A stretch of DNA of 64,000 bases from Nemertoderma westbladi (Eukaryota > Xenacoelomorpha > Nemertodermatida > Nemertodermatidae): positions 1 through 64,000 of the forward strand of contig JAUCBJ010002983.1 of NCBI GenBank assembly GCA_032718475.1, in the 5' to 3' direction. This document shows positions 35,145-44,048 of the stretch, piece after piece; within the stretch, counting starts at the first letter, position 1; each line of letters begins with the position of its first letter. The translations under genes were made by a program, and so were the position numbers. The notes beneath the pieces are model-generated. The model searched no databases, was not told where the DNA came from, and was given only the letters and a program-made list of their open reading frames with translations.

Positions 35145-38100
35145 TTAGTAAAAGTATATCTTTACTTTATTGATGTCTTTGTCTGAGCATTCCCGTAGTC
35201 TATTGTAGTAGTAGAAGTTGCCATCTCTCTTCTGCAGTTTCTTTATGTAGCCGCTATCAGGCCAACGAACGACTTCAGGCTAGGAAAATTTTTAACTGTA
35301 TTAGTTTCAGTTTCAAAATCAAATATCCAGAAACAATAAGATTTGCTCTACGGTATGTAAGCTTTTACTAAGTACAATATAGGGAGGGTAGATAGCAATA
35401 TTAACTGAGTACGCTGTAGATATGAATATTAACTCGAAACCTCACATGAAACAAATTCTAAAGAAAATGTCAAAATCCTGCTGGAATATTCTTTAAGCTA
35501 CGCTATATCTTCCCATACACATTCTTCGTCAGTTATACGTTATCCCTATCTAACATACCGTATTTACTCGAATAAGAGACCCCCCCCCCCCCCTTCCTCG
35601 AATTAACGCCCCGTTACCATCAAATTAGCAACTTAAACGCCTTCCCCGAATAAACGCCCCGGCGCTTATATACATAGTATTACAATGTTGGGCGTTAACA
35701 TTGTTGAAAGTTAACTGATTGTTAATACTGAAGGTAACTGTAGTAGGGTGTTGTACCGCTGTAATAGGCTGCAGTGTAATAAAGATAATCCTGGTTTTAT
35801 TTGAAATATTTCATTTCTTTACTTTGTTTTCATGAATTTAACAACATTCTACATTAGATTAAAAATTCTGAAAATCTAGAAACGCCCCCACTCGAACCAC
35901 ACAATTTGTAACTTATACGCCGTCAACGAATAAACGCCTCCCTCGAATAAACGCCTCCCCAATTGGCAATTTATAAACTTAAACGCCCTGGCTCTTATTC
36001 GAGTAAATACGGTATGGCATTACTCTGGGCCAGTGCTCAAACCATCATACTAAAACCACTTCGTACACAAATCAATAAAATAATTAAGTGTATAACTCTT
36101 AGCCACTATAGAGCCTCTTCTGCTCCAATATATAAATCGCTTAATTTACTCAATTTAGACGCACTGTATCAATAGAACCGGATGCTGAAAGGGGAAAAGC
36201 CAACACCAATTTGGACTAAAGGTCAACTAAAGCCTCTCCGTAGGAAAGGAGACCTCGGTATACCAACAAACTATCGTGGGATCTGTCTGCTTGTGGTAGC
36301 AGCCAAAATATACAACAAAATGGTTCTATATACTGTATAATTATTCCTCACATAAAGAAACCGCTGCGTAAGAGCCAAAACGGATTTCGACCAAATAGAT
36401 GAACAATAGCATTGTGCACATACTTGCACTATGCTCCACTCAAGCAACACTGCAACTGCACAGTCTTGCAGTCACAATCTTGCGGTTAGTTACACACTGC
36501 AAGATTACTGTTTGTAATTGTACTGGATTACGCAATGAGGACGGCCACAAAGGGTGAAGATCTGGGATTCACACTACAAGAACACCGAAGTAGTAGATAT
36601 CCGGCAACTACAGTTACAAAGACCGACCGACTTTGCGAATAACATCGCCCTGCTCTCTAATATGCTTGCAGATGCGCTTCTACTGAATAAAGTAGAGAGG
36701 TCTGCTAAGGAGGTTGATTTGCATATAAATGCTACCAAGACCGAATCCATGACTTTTAATAAAGTAAATAGAAACTTGAAAACAATAGATAGTAATCAAC
36801 TAAGGAAGACGACTTGACGACTTCCAGTACAGTACCTTGGATCATGGATAAAGAGTAGCAAAAAAGACAGAAGTTAGGAAAGCAAAGGCTTGGGTAGCTC
36901 TAACAAAAATGGATACCATCTGGAAATCAGATCTCTCCAGGCACTTGAAGACTAAGTTCTTTCGAGCCACAGTGGAAAGTGTACTTTATACGGGGGTGAG
37001 ACCTGGACACTGACGAAATCACTTGAACATCAAATTGATGGTTGCTACACAAGACTATTAAGGGTAGCCCAAAACATCAGCTCGAGACAACACATGACCA
37101 ACGCCGAGCTCTATGGTACTATACCACCTGTATCAACCACCCTCCGTGAACGCAGATTAAGATTCAGTGGGCACTGCTGGCGAAGTAAAGACGAGGTCAT
37201 ACCAGATATACTTTTCTGGCAACCAACACATGGAAAGCCTACCCGTGGACGACCGGCTATTACATATATAGACCAGCTTGAAAGGGATACTGAACTTGAG
37301 AGAAACGAAATGGCGACAACTTTGGAGAATCAGGAAGCCTGGAGGGATCTCATTTCCACTATCCGAGATCGCCCGGTAGTAGTATCAATTAAAAAGTGGT
37401 ATCTTAAACATGGGCGAACTATCGCGGCAGCATCAGTTTATCCTTGACATGACATGACATGATGATTGATTATCCTGACATGATAAAATGATGCGAAATG
37501 GCAATAAAATGATTTCATAGAATTAGACCTCATATAGTGAAACTGCGTAAGAAGCAACATGAATTTCGACCTGTATGTCGTCGAAGCAGAGGACCTGCCA
37601 TACTTATACTGCGTACTGCAAGCGCATACTGTACAGTATATACACATCAGAGTCCATATATCCAATCATTGATCATATCACTACATAACATTAAAATACA
37701 TACATATACAAATTAATACAAATTAATTATATATCATATTATAACATTAATCATTGATCAATCATCAAACATTGCAAACGGTAGATCTGTGCGGATGCGG
37801 ACATTGCGGGCGGAGAAATGCAAGGACAAACATTTTAAACGGACTCCCCTTACGTATATACGGCAAATTGTATGTATAATGTGTGTTAAATATAAATGAC
37901 AGCTTGCGCTGCGAGTTATCTAACCTTCTTTATACTGTTGTGGACTATGTAATCCACTTCATCTCTGTATCCAGCCATTTGGAATCTGTAATTTTCTTCG
38001 ACTTTATCGTCCCATCGTCTGGGGCGCTGCATAGATTGGGGCCTTAACGTCGAATAATCCACAGAATCCTCGTCCGCTCCGGACGGGAAGTTAATAATCT

Positions 38101-38305
38101 CGCGTCTCGAGGCGTTCTGTTTCGAAGTTATTTTAGTTCCGTTTACGAAGTTTAGCTGGGGTCTCGGCCGTGTGACAATTCCGTGTTTACTTGTGTTTCT
38201 ATTGTGTCCGGAACCCCTAGCTTGTACGTTAACCACTTTATAGGTCGATGGATAGGATGTCATAGCAGGAAACGGTTGACGCCGGGCGGCCTCGGGGGTA
38301 GACAT
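35145..38305 (-). CDS. MEIG1: MEIG1-like protein, two coding exons, N-terminally extended
   Basis: MEIG1 acts in spermiogenesis, binding PACRG at the sperm manchette. Exon A (38305-37925) encodes 127 residues. Its last third has RRWDDKVEENYRFQ and MAGYRDEVDY, the family's W..E.E..YRFQ.AGYRDE signature, and it ends AAG with a GTTAGA donor. Exon B (35279-35145) follows a tttcctAG acceptor, keeps phase 0, and reads PEVVRWPDSGYIKKLQ, NFYYYN, ECSDKD and a KVKIY ending before TAA. Both halves match MEIG1 in order with little length difference. The joined protein is 171 residues, about twice the vertebrate length. The extra 80 N-terminal residues are basic and low-complexity. Intron 37924-35280 (2.6 kb) contains several transposons. 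An upstream non-coding exon cannot be excluded. Confidence 0.9.
35450..36175 (+). pseudogene. LINE fragment split by a TIR element (MEIG1 intron)
   Basis: The right part (36012-36175) reads LLWASAQT, INKIIKCITLSHYRASSAPI and YKSLNLLNLDALYQ, homologous to the region around 30600-30740. The left part (35450-35557) reads 'MKQILKKMSKSCWNI' and then 'LYLPIHILRQLYV', the segment expected just before it. Excising 35558-36014 rejoins YLTYGI text across the site. Dead fragment. Confidence 0.7.
35558..36012. mobile_element. 455-bp TIR element with TA target duplication
   Basis: The ends are perfect 21-bp inverted repeats beginning CCGTATTTACTCGAATAAGA. TA dinucleotides flank both sides (35556-35557 and 36013-36014). 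Subterminal direct and inverted runs of CGAATAAACGCC occur at both ends. There is no ORF, so it is non-autonomous. TA duplication is typical of Tc1/mariner-like mobilisation, though other TA-targeting families are possible. A C14 run at 35580-35593 lies inside the left end. Confidence 0.85.
36190..37490 (+). pseudogene. RTE-like LINE, decayed, internal deletion, catalytic residues lost
   Basis: The plus strand reads 'KGDLGIPTNYRGICLLVVA' (36245), 'KKPLRKSQNGFRPNR' (36357), a gap, then 'DFANNIALLS' (36630) where active enzymes have D-F-A-D-D. Next come YLGSWI (36834), 'TRLLRVAQNISSRQHMTN' (37052), and an intact C-terminal frame 37094-37447 with RRLRFSGHCWRSKDEV and THGKPTRGRPAITYIDQL. The 3' end is a (TGACA)n-like tail at 37446-37490, as in RTE elements. 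It lies in the MEIG1 intron. Confidence 0.82.
37520..37640 (+). pseudogene. Second small RTE-like fragment
   Basis: The plus strand reads 'PHIVKLRKKQHEFRPVCRR' and ILILRTA, the same segment as 36350-36400 (PHIKKPLRKSQNGFRPNR) plus the following helix. It is therefore a separate short copy of the family downstream of the first element's tail. Confidence 0.65.
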
Positions 38306-39591
38306 TCAATGATTAATTCGGAAATAGTTACGATTACATGCAATGCTCATTGATAACAACAATAAGAACTGGAATTTGATTAAAATAATTCAAAATCAAT
38401 TAATTTAATTGCTACATTATCTTGAATATATTGTACCGGTATATGATATGTAAAACTGTAACGAGCCGCTCATAAAGCTGGTAAGTCAATATTAGTAATG
38501 TTGGTTATTTGTGTTGGGTGTTGCTAAGTAACGGATATCAAACTTGGCGGCAATTTTGAATAGTTTCCCATTATTGGACAAACTTCAGAACTTCCATACA
38601 GTTAGTACTGCAGTACTGTACAGCTGTACTGCTGTACTGCAATACAGCAATACTGCTGTACTGGCAGACTGGATTGGACAAACTTCCATATCTGCCTATT
38701 ACAGTATTACCACTTGCCAGTCAGCTCGTACAGCAGTACCATTCCTTCAATCCCTCCCCTCCCCTCCCCCTGCAGCCCTGACCCCCCTCCTTCAAATTTA
38801 ACATTTTTTGCCAGTTCCTGTCTGCTATCTGTTAGTACCGCAACCGCAACTTGGCTACCGGCAGACCGGTACGCGGTACGGTACGGCAGTACGGTACTAT
38901 CAGATTACGGTATTAGGCCTACTGTATTATCTTATTATTACAGTATTATTCATTAATAATGATTCCAGGATTTTAATCTTATTAGACTGTTAGATTACTG
39001 GATTATAGAATAGAGAGTCGAATAATCTGATAATGATTTAGCGTTTACTGGTTTAGGCAGGGTTACTACACCCTACAAGACTGCAAGACCAGTCTGCCAG
39101 TTAGCCAGTTCATAGTCCTGTAGTCAGAAGTCAGATAGACTGATAGAGCCCTGGAGCCCTAGAAGAATTGACCTTCCGATCCGATTGCCATCTGCTATCA
39201 GATTAAAACAAATGTCAGATGAAATTGATAAGGCGTTTTTAAGTAGTGTTGAAGACTAGCCTATCAGTCGGAAATTCATAAAATACAAAATTTTACAGTA
39301 GGCCTACCGGTTACCAGTCAGCCAGTTACCGTTTGCCGTTACCGGCACCGGTACAGTATTTTTGCGAAAGATTTTTAATTGTTTTTGATAATCTGATAGT
39401 ATTGGTATTGGCTGATTGGCCTATCCCTAAATCTGTAGTACTGTAAATGGCTAATTTATGTAACATCCAACATTGACTTGCATTTATATTCACTACAATA
39501 ACGCTATTATCCCAGACAGCCAGAGGGCCAGAGCAGAATAACTTACCTGCTCACCTGAAAAAATCTACTTTCATATCTTTTGTAAAGGAAA
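38306..39591. other. Divergent intergenic region between MEIG1 and GCP5
   Basis: It separates two genes transcribed away from each other, so both promoters should lie here. I see no clear TATA box or known operator. It is rich in TACCGGTA, TAGGCCTA and CAGTACTG-type palindromes (38610-38665, 38860-38925, 39298-39350), like the spacer at 7250-8500. Small open frames here look fortuitous. Confidence 0.5.
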
Positions 39592-42408
39592 ATGGCAGAT
39601 TCTACTTGGAACCAAATGCGAAATAAAGAGGCGAACAAACTCCTAGGAGAATTAGTTTGCCGATTAGCGAAACTCGATGTTGGTAGTCAGCGTTACACGG
39701 AGGTCTACGAATCGGTCACAGCCTGTCGGAAGTTCCACTCCTATATGTCGGTAGACCCGGGTAAAGTCAACGCGAGTATCGATGGAGTCGTCGATAAACT
39801 CTTCGTCCATGGTCTGGGGGAGCGGTCGAGGTGTTTGCGAAACCTCGTCGACTCCTTCCTCCACTCCTACTCGCTGCGATCTGCAACTCAGACATCCGTT
39901 CTAGAATCAGAGGTGCCCCACGCCGTATTAAGTTTTCTTCTGCGTCTATCGGGACAGCCGACCGTTCCCACGTTTCCTGACTATCCATTAACAAGGAACC
40001 TCGATGTTCCATCAGAGTCTGATGATATCGACTGGGGTCGGTACCTCCTGGACGGAGAGGATTGGTACGCAGGTTCGTCGTCCTCTGAATCCTCCGACTC
40101 GGATGAGTTTACCGACGATCGCATGGAAACCATTCCACAACGCGCGCAAATATTCCCAGTTGAAGATCCTAACGAGGTAACTATCGAAACTGAAAGTAAA
40201 CAGGATGTTAGTAGCTTATATAGCGAGTTGGATAAAGTAAATAAAGAACTCGACGGACTTATAATCCGCCCTTATTGGAAGGATATCGGTTGTTATAGCA
40301 ACCGGGAGTCGGTTGTTCCCTGGCTGCTTCCCGTCGGAAGTCCCGTAGAGAATCTCGTCACCGAGACTCAGATTGTTTCAGAGACTCTTTGGCTCCTCCA
40401 GGGACAGGCGTCGCTCTGTTGCTACGCGACCAGCGACTCCGGGGACCACGTGGTCCCGACCCCGGGACTCGTCGTGTCCCATTTAACCCGGGAGTCCCTC
40501 GCCGACCGTCTGGGATACTTCGCGGGTTACGGGACCGCATTGCAGCGAATAGGCGTGTTCGTTAACCAATCCCTAACGGGGGAATGTTCTAGAACGTATC
40601 AGGCGTTCGCAGCCGCTGTTAGCGGCGTCCTCCGTAGGAATAAACGGGAGATACATAAAGTAGAAGAACTTATTTGTATCGAGGGAAATAAACCTACTTT
40701 ATTATCTCTAAAGGAGAGTTTAGCTGACTGTTTAGACCGGCTGGATTTATTGCAACGGATTTATATTGAAGGGATTGCGAATAATACATTGAGCGACAAC
40801 GTGTGTCGGTCTAACAACCTCCTACGGGTGCTGCACTCCCATCTGGTCGTCGAGGACTCTCTCGGTCGCCGCCACTCCCGGCAGTACCTCCTCCTGCTGT
40901 CCCTCCTTGTCGCCACCCTCCGTCCGTATCTCGAGATCCTCGACGGCTGGGTGTCCGACGGGCGGCTGGTCGACCGCCACCGGGAGTTCCCGGTGGCGAG
41001 GCGACCGGAAGTCGGTTGCAAGTCCCCGGGGTTCTGGGATCGCGGCTACCAAGTCTACGCGAGGACTTCCGGCGGCCGGAAGGAGCGCGCGGAAGGCGGT
41101 TTACTTGTCCCGGAGTTCCTACTTCCGGTCGTTGATAACATGCTGATTGCGGGGAAGAGTAGCGAGTTGTTTAACGTCGTCTGGTTGGAGGGGTCCGGGG
41201 GGGAGGCGAGGGGGGCGGTCGGTAGGGGGCTGCACGGGAAGTTCGTAACGTCATTACGGGAAGTGTTAGGACTGACGTCACTACTGGAGGAACTGGAGGT
41301 GGCGTCATTACCGGAGGAACCGCTGGGAGGAGTCGAGGGGCGGACGGAAGGGGATCGATTGATGGAGATACATTTCGCGTTGCTAAGTAACCCGGGGACG
41401 ACGCATCTGATCCGTGATGACGTCATTGATGTAGGTTTATGTGACGTCACTAAGTATAATCATTACACCGCGTCCCAAGTGTTCCGACACTGTCTGTACC
41501 CGCACGTATGGTCGTTGTACGACGCCTCCTCACGGCGGTTACTGTCCGCACTGTCCGACAGCTACGCGTTGTCGGACCATCTCCGTTTCGTACACTCGAT
41601 TTACTTTCTGTCCGACGGGTTGTCCGACTTCCTGACCGACTTGTTCGACAAGCTGCTGCGCGACCGACAGGGCTGGCGGGACGTCGCCTATCTGAACGGT
41701 CTGCTGTCGGACTGTCTGTCGGAGCGGCACTGCAGACGGATGGTGGACCTGACGTACGTGAGCGTGGAGGAGCAACTCGATACAGACGAGGAGTTGGCCG
41801 CAATGAAGATTCATTATCTACCGCCGTGGCCCGTTTCTTTGCTTATAAACGCCGAAACTGAAAGTAAATATCAGGTTATATTTACCGAAATACTTCAACT
41901 AAAATTGGCTAAATACAGTCTGGAGTCGTTGAGTTTCGGCGACCTCGTGGTCTCCAGGCGGGGTATCCGTGGCAACGTGGTCCACAGGGTTTTGGTACTC
42001 AGAGTTCGTCTGCTGCATTTTATCAATAGTTACCATAGTTACTTGTTATCTAGGATATATTACGGGGAGTGCTCGCGGTTGCTAGGAGACATGGAGGCGG
42101 TGAGCGATGTAGACCAGTTGCTAGGGTTACATTGGGAGTGTCTGCGGGTAGTCGGGGAGTTCGCTCTGCTCCCCAAGGCGGTTGAGCCAGTCCATCGAGC
42201 CATCCTGAAGCTCGAGCGACTGGCAATGAGCCTCGCTCGGCGATGGAGGATGGGTCCCTCTGCGTTTACCTACGACCTCATGTCGCAGCTCGAGGACCGT
42301 TTCGATAAACTATACGAGTTCCTTTGCTTGTTTCTCAGTCGGGCTGTTCGTAAAGGTAGTTTACCTCACCTAGAAGGTCTAGCAGTTCTCCTAACGACGG
42401 ATCGTTAA
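39592..42408 (+). CDS. TUBGCP5: Gamma-tubulin complex component 5 (GCP5), single-exon
   Basis: GCP5 is a GRIP-domain protein of the gamma-tubulin ring complex, which nucleates microtubules. The 938-residue frame (vertebrate GCP5 about 1020) is uninterrupted. An in-frame TAA two codons upstream fixes the start. GCP5-specific text includes DIDWGRYLLDGEDW (about 146-159) followed by a Ser/Asp-rich acidic stretch, then VTETQIVSETLWLLQG (about 257) opening GRIP1. The GRIP2 half includes VPWP-like 'YLPPWPVSLLINAE', LKLAKYSLESLSFGDLV, LRVRLLHFINSYHSYLLSRI and the final GSLPHLEGLAVLL. No intron is needed anywhere, which is unusual for an animal GCP5. The centre (about 40400-41760) is much more GC-rich than its surroundings. 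Frames on other strands are shadows. It is probably functional: no stop or frameshift over 2.8 kb. Confidence 0.94.
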   Translation: MADSTWNQMRNKEANKLLGELVCRLAKLDVGSQRYTEVYESVTACRKFHSYMSVDPGKVNASIDGVVDKLFVHGLGERSRCLRNLVDSFLHSYSLRSATQTSVLESEVPHAVLSFLLRLSGQPTVPTFPDYPLTRNLDVPSESDDIDWGRYLLDGEDWYAGSSSSESSDSDEFTDDRMETIPQRAQIFPVEDPNEVTIETESKQDVSSLYSELDKVNKELDGLIIRPYWKDIGCYSNRESVVPWLLPVGSPVENLVTETQIVSETLWLLQGQASLCCYATSDSGDHVVPTPGLVVSHLTRESLADRLGYFAGYGTALQRIGVFVNQSLTGECSRTYQAFAAAVSGVLRRNKREIHKVEELICIEGNKPTLLSLKESLADCLDRLDLLQRIYIEGIANNTLSDNVCRSNNLLRVLHSHLVVEDSLGRRHSRQYLLLLSLLVATLRPYLEILDGWVSDGRLVDRHREFPVARRPEVGCKSPGFWDRGYQVYARTSGGRKERAEGGLLVPEFLLPVVDNMLIAGKSSELFNVVWLEGSGGEARGAVGRGLHGKFVTSLREVLGLTSLLEELEVASLPEEPLGGVEGRTEGDRLMEIHFALLSNPGTTHLIRDDVIDVGLCDVTKYNHYTASQVFRHCLYPHVWSLYDASSRRLLSALSDSYALSDHLRFVHSIYFLSDGLSDFLTDLFDKLLRDRQGWRDVAYLNGLLSDCLSERHCRRMVDLTYVSVEEQLDTDEELAAMKIHYLPPWPVSLLINAETESKYQVIFTEILQLKLAKYSLESLSFGDLVVSRRGIRGNVVHRVLVLRVRLLHFINSYHSYLLSRIYYGECSRLLGDMEAVSDVDQLLGLHWECLRVVGEFALLPKAVEPVHRAILKLERLAMSLARRWRMGPSAFTYDLMSQLEDRFDKLYEFLCLFLSRAVRKGSLPHLEGLAVLLTTDR

Positions 42409-42744
42409 ACCTGCGGACACACAGTCACACAGATATATTTTACTACTTATTTTTGCATGTAATGTATATATTAATGTAATAATGTAAATTCTACGTTAAT
42501 GTAAGACACTCTATACAAAATTCTAGAATTTTGAATAAGAAGAGTGTGACTAAATTTTCAGAGTAAATTTCTAGGTTTAATTTTGTTTTAATTACTAGCT
42601 ATTTCTTATAGTCCTATACCGCTGTGGTTCTGATTTTAACATAAAAAAAACAAACCTAATAATTTTAATTAATTTATTCTAATTAATATTGCTATTTGGC
42701 TTTTTGATAATAAGAAATATCAAGTGAAATCTATTGAAATAAAG
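42409..42744 (+). other. GCP5 3' UTR and candidate poly(A) signal
   Basis: AT-rich, no coding potential. AATAAA at 42738-42743 is the only canonical hexamer that I see in the first 350 bases after the GCP5 stop. It sits just before the LINE leader, so the retrotransposon probably inserted close behind the gene. Confidence 0.5.
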
Positions 42745-42797
42745 TCAGAACTGAATACTGGAATATCAATTATTAAGGGAATTGTTTTGAGAGAACC

Positions 42798-44003
42798 ATG
42801 TCTCAGAAAGACTCGACTGCTGCCGGGGGGAATGGACGTCGCACTAGTATCGGATCTAAAAAAGATCCGGTGAGCAAGAACTCGACGAAACGGCCGTCGG
42901 TGGCGGTTCTACCGGAAGAAATCGAAGTCAGCTGTTCGGGAACAACGTGTGACACTGCTGTGGTATGTATTACGAAAACCTCCATAGACTTCAACAAAGT
43001 GCAGTTTTATTGTGGCCAGTGCTCCGCCAGACATATATCCCGACTAACGGACGGAATAACAGAGATGGAGTCTCGTCTACAAGCCGAGATCGATAAAATC
43101 TCACAAGTAGCCAACGACGCGAAGCAATATAAAGACTGTATGGATCGGTTGCGGTCTTCGGTAAATACTTCTATTAAATCAATGCGCACAGAATTCAACG
43201 ACGAAATCGACGATATAAAGAGCGAAGCTCAAAAAACTGTAGACGAGATGGTAACTATTAAAGAAGTGTTATCGGATGAATCATCCACTGAAATCCAGGA
43301 AGTCGACTCTTCGTGGGCCACCATAGTTCAGCGAAAGCGCAAAAACGTTGTTGACCCAGAGAAGAAGAATTCCTACGCCGGGGTAACCATCAGCAGGAGC
43401 ATTCCTGTAGTAGCTATTACACGGGAGGTACAAAACGAAACCCGCTTACAAACTGAGAGAATGGACAACCTCGTAATATCAAGGATATTCTCTCCTGACG
43501 CGATTAGCGATAAAGATACTGTTGTCGATATCGCGGCCGAAGTAGGGGTGGATTTGTCTGAGGGTATCGTCAGTCTTAAACGAATAAAGGTACCTGCAGC
43601 TGGTTCCGGTGATACCCGAAAGAAAATGATAGCGACTCTGAATCCTGATAAGCGCATACAACTACTAAAAGCAGCAAAAAAACTAAGGAACTCGGAACGG
43701 TTCAGGACAGTCTATATAAATCCCGATTACACTCGCGCCCAAGCCCACGAGCAGTACGTGCTTAGAATAACTCTAAAAAAGAAGCGCTCAGAGGAACCTA
43801 ACAAACAATGGGTCATATATCGCAACAACATCATCGAACGGGCGGCCGTAGACTCCACCAACGCTGTCGCTAGACCAACTACTGGTAATATCTCACGAGC
43901 AAACTCACACGTAGTACCTACATCCCCATTTGAACTTGACGGAGTGCATACACGAGTTATTCGTCGCAGTGAACATCAACACAATTCGGAACGTGGAGAT
44001 TGA
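42798..44003 (+). CDS. LINE ORF1 protein (zinc finger, coiled coil)
   Basis: The 401-residue frame has an N-terminal basic/Ser region, then a PHD-like cysteine cluster (CSGTTC about 50-55, FYCGQCSARH about 76-85), a coiled coil (about 88-155) and a C-terminal globular segment (about 230-350) with 'KKMIATLNPDKRIQLLKAA' and 'FRTVYINPDYTRAQ'. This matches ORF1 proteins of CR1/L2-type LINEs, which bind and chaperone the element RNA. The stop is TGA followed by CTG, and ORF2 lies in the same frame with no other stop between. Confidence 0.85.
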   Translation: MSQKDSTAAGGNGRRTSIGSKKDPVSKNSTKRPSVAVLPEEIEVSCSGTTCDTAVVCITKTSIDFNKVQFYCGQCSARHISRLTDGITEMESRLQAEIDKISQVANDAKQYKDCMDRLRSSVNTSIKSMRTEFNDEIDDIKSEAQKTVDEMVTIKEVLSDESSTEIQEVDSSWATIVQRKRKNVVDPEKKNSYAGVTISRSIPVVAITREVQNETRLQTERMDNLVISRIFSPDAISDKDTVVDIAAEVGVDLSEGIVSLKRIKVPAAGSGDTRKKMIATLNPDKRIQLLKAAKKLRNSERFRTVYINPDYTRAQAHEQYVLRITLKKKRSEEPNKQWVIYRNNIIERAAVDSTNAVARPTTGNISRANSHVVPTSPFELDGVHTRVIRRSEHQHNSERGD

Positions 44004-44048
44004 CTGGATGTTTCAATAGTTAATGATAAGGACAGGGACTCCAATTTA

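Noticed and set aside
39664-41861. Many open frames of 60-131 codons overlapping GCP5 in other frames and strand
   Set aside because: They are GC-driven shadows of the real GCP5 frame.
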